Shown here piece after piece: positions 1 through 6,173 of a DNA stretch of 12,500 nt (positions are counted from its first letter, which is position 1; every line of letters starts with the position of its first letter). The notes under the pieces were generated by a model that was given only the letters and a program-made list of their open reading frames with translations, did not search any database and was not told where the DNA came from. The translations under genes and the position numbers were made by a program. The DNA is from Eimeria necatrix (Eukaryota; Apicomplexa; Conoidasida; Eucoccidiorida; Eimeriidae). The stretch lies in the NCBI RefSeq assembly GCF_000499385.1, contig NW_013654288.1, positions 1 through 12,500 on the forward strand. The letters run 5' to 3'.

Positions 1-191
1 AGAATGCACAGCCACTGCCTTGCGAATAATTAAATTGTCGCGCACTAATTTGCGAACTGCAAAGCGGCTGTTGGCCAACGCGATGTCGCCGCCTTCGTTC
101 GGGTCGAGCCAAACGCGGCCGCGGCCGCATTTTAAAATTGAGGCCGCCAGGCGCTTCTGCAGGCGCAGCGACTGCAGCACACACCCACACA

Positions 192-233
<42 letters not shown>

Positions 234-724
234 GGAGCAGCAGCAGCAGCAGCAGGAGGAGGAGCAGCAGCAGGAGGAGGAGGAGGAGGAGGGGAAGGAA
301 GCAGGGGAGAGGGGGAGAGGAAGAGGCGGAAGAAGGGGGGAGAGAGCGGCAGGATGGCAGCGACCGGGGGAAGCGGAAGCTGCTGCTGCTGCTGCTGCTG
401 CTGTTGCTGTTAGTGCTGCAGCAGAGGGTTCAGTGGTTTAATTAAGAACAAATGAAGGCAGAAATGCAAAAAAAAGAAGAGCGGCCAGCAAGAACTCGCT
501 GCTGCTGGCCCCACCCCACAGCGCGAATGCTGCTGCTGCTGCTGCGGCGGCGCTGCTGCTGCGGCCCTCAGCCATTTCCGCTTCGCAGCAGCAGCAACGC
601 AACAAAAACGCAGCTTTGCAAGAAGAGGAATGCCCAGAATTCAACAACGCCCCCCGCAGCGCCGCAGCAGCAGCTGCTGCTGGGGGGGAGCTGCAGCAGC
701 TGCAGCAGCAGCAGCGCCTACCAT
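1..724 (-). CDS. RPL19: Ribosomal protein L19 (eL19), 5' part, runs off left edge
   Basis: Large-subunit cytosolic ribosomal protein eL19. Seen: reading the minus strand from 171 down to 1 gives 57 uninterrupted codons starting [16 protein letters not shown], then VWLDPNE, ANSR, and [18 protein letters not shown] at the window edge. This matches the conserved eL19 N-terminus (LRLQKRLA..., VWLDPNE, ANSR, LI.DGLIIRK...VHS) with no gap. The exon opens right after a CTGCAG acceptor (plus 172-177), and the open frame above it has no ATG. The start is therefore inferred to lie in an upstream exon. The best candidate is the ATG at 724-722, followed at once by a GTAGGC donor (the reductase gene here uses a near-identical GTAGGA donor), giving M-SLRLQKR. 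An intron right after the initiator codon is common in ribosomal protein genes. The remaining two-thirds lies outside the window. Identity is very secure; exon 1 is moderately supported. Confidence 0.93.
172..721 (-). other. RPL19 intron 1 (proposed), repeat-rich
   Basis: Proposed 550-nt intron, donor GT at 721-720 and acceptor AG at 173-172 on the minus strand. On the plus strand it contains a CTG tract (about 195-233), a CAG tract (234-263), a polypurine block (273-346), a second CTG tract (about 379-412) and further CAG/CTG clusters near 500-720. Read in the gene's direction, the purine block becomes a long pyrimidine tract about 100 nt before the acceptor. Open frames through this stretch are translated triplet repeats and are not called as genes. 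Confidence 0.6.
273..346 (+). repeat. Polypurine (GGA-rich) tract
   Basis: Almost pure purine run of 74 nt, interrupted only by C at 302 and 327. It starts as GGA triplets and continues as irregular G/A blocks. The complementary strand is a pyrimidine tract within the RPL19 intron. Such tracts can form triplex DNA; that is inference here. Confidence 0.85.
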
Positions 725-1140
725 TTTCCCTGGGCGGAAGACGGCGGCGCTGCGGCTCTTTCCTTTCTTCCTTTTTCCCTTCTCTTTAAATTCCTAAATA
801 CTCCTCGAGTGGCTGCAGAGCCCCTATCGACACTGTGCTGCTGCTGCTGCTGCTGCGGCTGCGGCCGCAGCAGCAGTTGCTGCAGCAGCAGCAGCAGCGG
901 CTGCCGCAGCTCCAGCTGCAGCCCTGCTGCTCTCCTGCATGCACCAACCGAGAACCAAAGCTGCTCTTTTCAATTCCCTTTGCATTTCTTTTTTATTTTT
1001 CGCAAAATTAATTCAAAAACTAACTTTTAAATGCACATTTTGGCTCTAGAGGCCCCGCCCTTCGCGCAGCCACTGCAGCGGCCGCAGCCAACAGCAGCAG
1101 CAGCAGCTCCAGCGAGCCGCTGGAGCCCCTGTAGCCATTT

Positions 1141-1187
<47 letters not shown>

Positions 1188-1409
1188 AATCCATTTAGAG
1201 GCAAATAAGCGAAATAGTTTAGCCCAGAGGGTATGGGGGGCCCCCAATTTTGTGTGCAGTAAGAACCGGGGGGCCCCACTGCAGGCTGGGGGCCCCTGCA
1301 GCAATTTGCTGCGCTGCTGCTGCAGCTAGCAGCCCGCAGTCCCCTTTTGCTGCTCTTTTAGCAGCAAATGGTTTAATTAAATACTTTTATTAGTTTTAAA
1401 TGCTAATAA
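725..1409. other. RPL19 upstream region, no supported gene
   Basis: Upstream of the proposed RPL19 start. It opens with a block that is purine-rich in the gene's direction (about 745-800). It then holds CTG/CAG clusters (833-905), an AT-rich stretch (965-1030), an (AGC)n tract (1141-1186) and three GGGGCCCC-type palindromes (1235-1245, 1268-1277, 1288-1296). The RPL19 promoter presumably lies in the first few hundred bases, but no specific element could be identified. The open frames here are triplet repeats and carry no protein motif. Confidence 0.5.
1141..1186. repeat. (AGC)n triplet tract
   Basis: Perfect run of about 15 AGC triplets with no interruption, one of the purest CAG-type tracts in the window. 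It lies between genes. Confidence 0.95.
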
Positions 1410-1540
1410 TTAGAAAAGGTATTTAAACAGTTGCAAAATGACTCTGCTGCACTGCGCGGGCGGCTGCGGGGGCCCCCCAGCAACGGCTAAGGGGCCGTAG
1501 GGGCCCCCAAGTGCTAACAAATACTTCAAGGTGGCGGGGC

Positions 1541-1596
<56 letters not shown>

Positions 1597-1706
1597 TTGA
1601 GAGGCTGGCTGCTTGGCTGTTGCTGCTGCGAGTCAGTCAAAAAGACAGCCACTTCATCTGCTGCCTCACCCTGGGAAGCCCTGGGCAGCGCGGGACTCTG
1701 CCGCAT
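1410..1706 (-). CDS. Possible protein-coding frame, unknown product
   Basis: ATG at 1706-1704, 98 codons. The frame has non-repeat segments that read plausibly as protein (SQGEAADEVAVFLTDS, then SPATLKYLLALGGPYGPLA), separated by a Ser/Asn run encoded by the CAG-family tract at 1540-1597. Two GGGGCCCC palindromes (1468-1478, 1500-1508) are read as Gly-Gly-Pro or Gly-Pro, much as they are in the zinc-finger gene downstream. Against it: no recognisable domain, the frame closes shortly after the repeats, and the opposite strand is open across much of the same interval. It could be one exon of a minus-strand gene, or chance. Confidence 0.22.
1538..1598. repeat. CTG tract with TTG interruptions
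   Basis: About 20 CTG triplets broken by TTG at regular-looking points (near 1558 and 1573). On the minus strand it reads CAG/CAA or AGC/AAC, giving Ser/Asn in the frame at 1410-1706. Confidence 0.9.
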
Positions 1707-1715
1707 TTTAAACAA

Positions 1716-2251
1716 TTGCTTTTTGTCTTTTTCTGGATTTTGATTTTGCTGCTGCTTCTGCTGCTGCTGCTGCTGCTGCTTTATTAGTATTGTTTGTGCC
1801 CCACAAAGCCCTTAGTAAGGCTCTTTATTTGTCCTAAATTAGGGGATAGCAGACTTAGAGAAAGGTTGTAGAAAGGGCTGTTTGCCTGGGGGCGTCCTTT
1901 TTGCTGCTGCGTTGCTGCTGCAGCAGGGCTGCAGCAGCGCAGCAGCTGCTGCTGCAGCGCGCGGCTGCCGACAGACAACATGCAGCAGCAGAACGAGGGG
2001 CTGCTTCCAGGCAATTGTTCATGCTGCAGCACTTGCAATAATTTAAAGTCTGAAGGGACTTGCGAAACAATTCAAGTTTGCTGCTGCGGCGAACGAAACG
2101 GGGCCTGCTCGCTGCAGAACTCAAGTTTCCACCCACGCAGGCAAGACAAGCCCAGTTTGCAGATATTAAGGAATAATTGGAATTATATTTAATAACTTGA
2201 CTCTAAAAACGGAATTATATTCCGCAATTACCCGCGTGCACTCATTTTCAG
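1716..2251. other. Intergenic region with CTG clusters
   Basis: Contains a CTG tract (about 1747-1780) and an interlocked CTG/CAG palindromic cluster (about 1900-1965). Two copies of a TTCAAGTTT-type motif lie at 2070-2079 and 2120-2128 (the second as CTCAAGTTT). No protein motif or RNA gene was recognised on either strand. Confidence 0.5.
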
Positions 2252-2491
2252 CGACAAGTGGGATGCGCCGCGGTGCCTCCAGCAAAAGCGGCATCTGTGA
2301 ACGATTTGCGTTTCGTGGGGCATTTCTTCTCTTTCGGAAGTTCTTATGGATTAATTTATTTGAATTTATTTCTTCGTTTTTCCTTTTTCCCCAGCGACGG
2401 CGATTTTGCAGGCGTTCGGAGCCGGTTTCCCGCGGCGCTGGCGTTGGTTGCTGCAGTTGGCAAGACACTGGAACGCTGCGCTGCTGCGAAG
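2252..2491 (+). other. Candidate exon pair of an unrecognised gene
   Basis: Two segments have strong plus-strand splice signals. Segment A (2252 to about 2314) follows CATTTTCAG and is followed by GTGGGG. Segment B (2395-2491) follows CTTTTTCCCCAG and ends at AAG|GTGAGG. Joining 2314 to 2395 keeps two frames open. One gives SKSGICERFAF then PTAILQAFGAGFPRRW; the other is Arg-rich. A third frame of B alone reads FPAALALVAAVGKTLERC, also protein-like. None was recognised. The pair may be 5'-untranslated exons of the reductase 300 nt downstream, exons of a separate small gene, or coincidental signals. A 149-codon minus-strand frame (2615-2166, ATG start, basic, no known motif) covers the same DNA, so strand is undecided. 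Confidence 0.3.
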
Positions 2492-2793
2492 GTGAGGAGA
2501 AGGCGGAAAACAAATAATTAAATTCTTTTCCTTTTTGCTGCTGATTATTTGCTGCGTTTTTAATTTGCCCGTCGAAGGCAAAGGCGCTCTCGCGGGCGCG
2601 GAGGCTGCACCGCATTGGGCGCGCAGTGTCGCCGCATCTCTCCCCGGATCGACTTGAACTTGGCCGATTAAACAGTGTGTGTGTTTCCTTTGGAGTTCCA
2701 ATTCAAGTTTTTCATTTTATTCCACTTTCTGTTCTTTTATTCGCCGCTTTTTCCCCTCCCACGCTTCTTGCGCAGCGAATTCAAGTTTGCACA

Positions 2794-4874
2794 ATGGCGC
2801 AGCGCGTTTTCATCGTCACCGGCGGCAACAAGGGCATTGGCTTCGAAACGGCGAAGAAACTTTGCCGGGATTTGAAAGGCGAGAATGCAGTTGTTGTAAT
2901 TACTTCGAGAGACAAAGAAAATGGCGTTGTAAGCAGCAAAAAAGACTTCAACGCGCTGCACTCAGTCCGCAGCACACAGCTGCACACGGCGGTGTGCCGG
3001 CCCACACTGCGGAAACCTCCGATTATTCCCGCATGCACTTTGCAGCTTTTTTCGGAGTTTTTAATTCTCGAAATGAGGGTTTTCGGGGCAATTGAAAGCT
3101 GCGGGTGTGCGCAGCAAGCGCGTGCTGCTGCCGACGGCGAAATTCAAGTTTGCTGCTGCTTGCTGCTGCGTGTCTTCTGGCTGCTTCGCCGCAGCAAGCC
3201 CTCGCGAAACTCGCCGCCGAAGGCCTCAAAGCTGAAATGGAATTGCTGGATATAACAAAGAAAGAAAGTCGGGAAAGTTTTGTGGCGGCGATAAAGAGCA
3301 AGTACGGCCACGTCGATTCGCTGGTGAACAACGCGGGTGAGCGCGCGCTGCCGATCTCGCTTCAAAAGGCGAATTAAATCCCAAATTTCATAATTTTAAA
3401 CCTTTTTTCGCAAATTTAATATTATTTTTGTCCTTTTTAACCGCTTAATCGCAAAAAATGAGCTGCTTTCCACCTGCTTTCCCCCCCGTTCATCTTTTCA
3501 GGTTTCGCCTTCAAGAAAACAGCGACAGAGCCAGTTGCTGTTCAGGCCAAATTCACCTGCGGCATCAACTACTACGCAACGAGAGACGTAAACCCTAAAC
3601 CCTCAAACCCTAAACCCTAAACCCTAAACCCTAGAGCACAAGTCGAAGTGGCTAACTCGAAGCCCTAGAGCCAGAGGCGCGAATCCCGTTTTGCTGCTGG
3701 AGGCTACACATGGATGTCTTTGGCCTGCTGCTTCGTTTCTGGTCATTTTTTTGACTTTTTGTTTCGTTTTTGTTTTATTTTTGTTTCTTTTTTGTTTTAT
3801 TTCGTTTTATTTCGTCTTATTTGGTCTGTTTTTGCGCAAATTGCTGCAGATCACCTTGGACATGGTCGGCCTTTTCAAGTCCGGCTCCCGCATCGTCAAT
3901 GTGGCTTCGTTGGCCGGCGAAATGGCTCTGCAGGAAATGTCCGCTGAGCTGCGCCACCGCCTAATGAGCAGATCTGCAAAGCAAGAGGTGGGCTTTTCGC
4001 GCGGAATCTCGAATCAAACTGGCGGAAACTTCGAGTTAAAATGTTTAAATTTATGATTTAAATTATTAAATTCATCATTTAAACCAAATAAACATTAAAT
4101 TCCCCCAATTCCACCACGGATCAGTGCTAAGAAACGAGGCCGCGTGCTGCACGCACTTCTTTGCTGGCCGCGATCACGGGCTGGGCTGCCTCGTTGTCCA
4201 GTTCAAGTTCTGCCTTGTTCATCTCTCTTGAGTTATTTATTTTAATTATTTTGAAATAAATAAACTTAAAATAAATAACTCAAAAGAAAGAAATTAAGCT
4301 GCAGCTTCTTCCGTGTCGGATCGGCGCCGCCTCGAGATCTGCATTTTCGTGCAATCTTTCACTTTTGAATTCGTGAATTTCATCTTTTCGTTTTATTTTC
4401 CGCTGCCATGCCGCCGAGCTTCTCGTTTATATTTAAAATTAAAAAAGATTTAAATTATAGTTATAATGTTTGATGGAAATTTTCTTTTTTCAGGATATCG
4501 ACAAAGTGGTGGATGAGTTCATCATTGCATGCGAAAAGGGGCAGCAAGAGGGCTGGCCTTCCTCGACTTACGGCCTTTCCAAGGTAGGAACTTGAATTAC
4601 TTGAGTTTTAATTCAATTCAAAATGTTGCTTTGTAATAGCAGCTGCAGCAGCAGCAGCAGCTGCAGCAGCAGCAGCAGCAGCAGCAGCTGCAGCAGCAGC
4701 AGCAGCAGCAGCAGCTGCAGCGGCAGCAGCAGCAGCTGCAGCGGCAGCAGCTGCAGCGGCAGCTGCTGCTGCTGCAGCTGGCAGCAAGGAGACAAAAGCC
4801 AGCTCCGGAGCCCATCCCTTTGGCTTCTGTGCTTCTTTGCAATATTTTCGTGAACGAGGGTTCAGGGCTTCACC

Positions 4875-4914
<40 letters not shown>

Positions 4915-5655
4915 TCAGGCTGCGCTGATCGGCTTGACTGCTGCTTGGGCCCGCAAGGTCGACAACTGCCCCTCTATGGAGGCCTGCAGGGATATGGTGA
5001 TTACTTGCTGCTGCCCCGGTGAGTGCAGCACTTACTGGCTCTCCTGGCTTGCTGCAGCAGCTTGCTGCAGCAGCTTGCTGCAGCAGCTGGATGCAGCAGC
5101 TGGATGCAGCAGCTTGCTGCAGCAGCTGGATGCAGCAGCTTGCTGCAGCAGCTGGATGCAGCAGCTTGCTGCAGCAGCTTGCTGCAGCAGCTTGCTGCAG
5201 CAGCTTGCTGCAGCAGCTTGCTGCAGCAGCTGGATGCAGCAGCTGGATGCAGCAGCTGGATGCAGCAGCTGGATGCAGCAGCTGGATGCAGCAGCTTGCT
5301 GCAGCAGCTTGCTGCAGCAGCTGGATGCAGCAGCTTGCTGCAGCAGCTAGATGCAGCAGCTTGCTGCAGCAGTGCACTGCTTCTTGAGGAGCTTTCACTA
5401 GTCCGCAGCAGCGTGCAGTGGTCTCTCGTTTGCGCGTTCTGAGGGTTTAGGGTTTAGGGTTTAGGGTTTAGGGTTTAGGGTTTAGGGTTTGCTGCAGGGT
5501 GGTGCAAGACGGACTTGGCGGGCTGGGAGGCCCCGCCACTGACAGCAGCAGATGGGGCCAACGTGGTGGCGCCTCTGGCCCTCAGCAGCAACAAGCAGCA
5601 GCACCACGGCAAGTTCGTCCGCAGCAAAGGCATTGTTGACCTTTCTGAGGACTGA
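2794..5655 (+). CDS. Carbonyl-reductase-type short-chain dehydrogenase (CBR1-like), seven exons
   Basis: NAD(P)H-dependent carbonyl reductase of the classical SDR family, probably cytosolic (no signal peptide seen). Exons by reading: 2794-2928, 3195-3336, 3502-3587, 3850-3987, 4494-4583, 4919-5018 and 5498-5655. Every intron is GT-AG, the phases match, and the total is 849 nt, i.e. 282 residues plus TGA (human CBR1 is 277). Seen in order: cofactor motif TGGNKGIG (9-16), TSRD (37-40; Arg39 fits NADPH preference), NNAG (90-93), Asn115, catalytic Ser141 in VNVAS, Tyr193 and Lys197 in YGLSK, then CCCPGW and KTDLAG (234-239). The long stretch between Ser141 and Tyr193, ending EGWPSS, matches the insert that makes CBR1-type enzymes monomeric. 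The start ATG (ACAATGG) sits just before the cofactor strand. The C-terminal tail (about 260-282) has a CAG-derived QQHH and its coding segment is repeated downstream. Physiological substrate unknown. Confidence 0.93.
2966..3013 (+). other. Nested inverted repeat in reductase intron 1
   Basis: TCCGCAG (2966-2972) pairs with CTGCGGA (3007-3013). Inside lies a perfect 6-bp hairpin, GCACAC (2982-2987) with GTGTGC (2992-2997), around a GGCG loop. It lies about 40 nt downstream of the intron 1 donor and could fold in the pre-mRNA. No known RNA family was recognised. Confidence 0.6.
3590..3632 (+). repeat. Telomere-like AAACCCT array in reductase intron 3
   Basis: Six AAACCCT units with one extra C at 3604. 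The first unit begins immediately after the donor GT (3588-3589), so the array itself supplies donor positions +3 onward (GTAAAC). Its orientation is opposite to the other arrays in the window. Confidence 0.97.
3745..3849 (+). promoter_or_regulatory. Long pyrimidine tract and acceptor of intron 3
   Basis: About 85 nt of T-rich sequence in TTTTGTTTY blocks, ending TTGCTGCAG at 3849 just before exon 4. It is an unusually long polypyrimidine tract. It may offset a donor made of telomere-like repeat at the other end of this intron, but that is inference. Confidence 0.6.
4127..4222 (-). other. Antisense small ORF inside reductase intron 4
   Basis: ATG at 4222-4220 to TAG at 4129-4127, 31 codons, antisense to the host gene. 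It sits in a GC-rich island within an otherwise very AT-rich intron. The peptide (starts MNKAELELDNEAA, ends RAARGLVS) uses a mix of Glu, Ala, Val and Arg codons typical of real coding sequence and has no triplet repeat. A second GC-rich patch at about 4300-4350 also carries a short minus-strand frame (starts MQISRRRR, ends EEAAA before TAA). These could be relics of a gene, exons of an antisense gene, a microprotein, or chance. No family was recognised. Confidence 0.25.
4228..4283. repeat. 18-bp perfect inverted repeat in intron 4
   Basis: Left arm 4228-4245 (TTGAGTTATTTATTTTAA) and right arm 4266-4283 are exact reverse complements around a 20-nt AT-rich spacer. The RNA of either strand could form a long A/U hairpin. 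It starts six bases from the antisense small ORF's start codon. Confidence 0.9.
4638..4785 (+). repeat. CAG array with periodic CTGCAG, reductase intron 5
   Basis: Runs of CAG triplets punctuated by CTGCAG or CTGCAGCGG about every 15-27 nt, ending in CTG triplets, so the array can fold back on itself. It fills the 5' half of intron 5 (4584-4918). Confidence 0.9.
4876..4912 (+). repeat. CTG tract serving as intron 5 polypyrimidine region
   Basis: About twelve CTG triplets end five bases before the CTCAG acceptor of exon 6 (4919). The position suggests the expanded triplet doubles as the pyrimidine-rich tract before the 3' splice site. Confidence 0.85.
5054..5365 (+). repeat. 13-nt minisatellite of two alternating variants, intron 6
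   Basis: 24 tandem copies of a 13-nt unit in two forms, A = GCAGCAGCTTGCT and B = GCAGCAGCTGGAT, differing at three of the last five bases. Order as read: AABBABABAAAAABBBBBAABA, then a B variant (CTAGAT) and A, with a degenerate unit to 5378. Because 13 is not a multiple of three, all three frames rotate through the same peptide and stay open. Those long open frames are therefore not genes. The array occupies most of reductase intron 6. Confidence 0.95.
5443..5490 (+). repeat. Telomere-like TTTAGGG array in reductase intron 6
   Basis: 48 nt, nearly seven perfect TTTAGGG units, ending seven bases before the start of the terminal exon (5498). It is in inverted orientation relative to the intron 3 array. 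It displaces the usual pyrimidine tract from the 3' splice site, leaving only GCTGCAG. Confidence 0.97.
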
Positions 5656-5686
5656 GCAGCAGCAGCAGCAGCAGCAGAAGCAGCAG

Positions 5687-5719
<33 letters not shown>

Positions 5720-5721
<2 letters not shown>

Positions 5722-5773
5722 CCACGGCAAGTTCGTCCGCAGCAAAGGCATTATCGACCTTTCTGAGGACTGA
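5720..5773 (+). repeat. Second copy of the reductase C-terminal coding segment
   Basis: 54 nt repeating 5602-5655, the end of the reductase (HHGKFVRSKGI.DLSED then TGA). Only two bases differ, changing one Val to Ile, and the stop codon is kept. Offset is 118 nt, so it is out of frame with copy 1 but open with its own CAG-encoded Gln run upstream. It is either a tandem duplication that arose with the CAG tracts or a possible alternative last exon. Confidence 0.9.
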
Positions 5774-5798
5774 GCAGCAGCAGCAGCAGCAGCAGCAG

Positions 5799-5851
5799 CA
5801 CCACGACAAGGTTTGTCCGCGACGGAGGCATCTTCGACTTCGCCAAGGACC

Positions 5852-5852
<1 letters not shown>
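5799..5852 (+). pseudogene. Third, degenerate copy of the reductase C-terminal segment
   Basis: Starts CACCACGACAAG like the other two copies, with one inserted G, and keeps TTTGTCCGC and a GACTTCGCCAAGGAC counterpart before the next CAG tract. The TGA stop is lost (CCA in its place). This is a decayed third repeat unit. Confidence 0.8.
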
Positions 5853-5904
<52 letters not shown>

Positions 5905-6173
5905 GGAGTGGCTGCTTCTATTTTTCCAGCTGGCTGGACTGCGAGAGCGGAATTCCAGGCAGCAGCGAGCAGCAACAGCTGGCTGCAGCAGAGCTGCTAC
6001 AGCAGCAGCTGCTGCAGCAGCAGCTGCAGCAGCAACAGCAGCAGCAACAGCAGCAGCAGCAGACTTGTTGCTGCTCCCCCTCCAGTGTTGGCGCCCTTGG
6101 ACGCCAAAATGCAGTTCCAATTGCTGCAGACTTCGCTTTGGCTGTTAACAAGTGCACGCAAATTGCCCAGAAA

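Larger units (their letters stand above)
5656..6170. other. CAG-rich 3' flank of the reductase gene
   Basis: CAG tracts at 5656-5719, 5774-5798, 5852-5902 and about 5998-6062 separate the repeated C-terminal segments and two short unique stretches (5903-5997 and 6063-6170). The latter each follow a good acceptor-like sequence (TTTTTCCAG near 5929, CCCTCCAG near 6084), and one frame reads PVLAPLDAKMQFQLLQ. No gene was recognised; these could be remnants or a 3' untranslated region. Confidence 0.55.

Noticed and set aside
452..1030. 192-codon plus-strand frame
   Set aside because: Overlaps the RPL19 intron and leader on the other strand, consists of Cys/Ser/Leu triplet-repeat translations, and has no recognisable motif.
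4820..5442. Long open frames on both strands encoding Cys/Ser/Leu/Gln repeats
   Set aside because: They are the 13-nt minisatellite read in rotating frames, inside a well-supported intron; no non-repeat protein sequence except exon 6 of the reductase.
5482..6120. 212-codon minus-strand frame across the reductase terminal exon
   Set aside because: Antisense reading of the terminal exon, its duplicated copies and CAG tracts; the plus strand is fixed by the SDR C-terminus.
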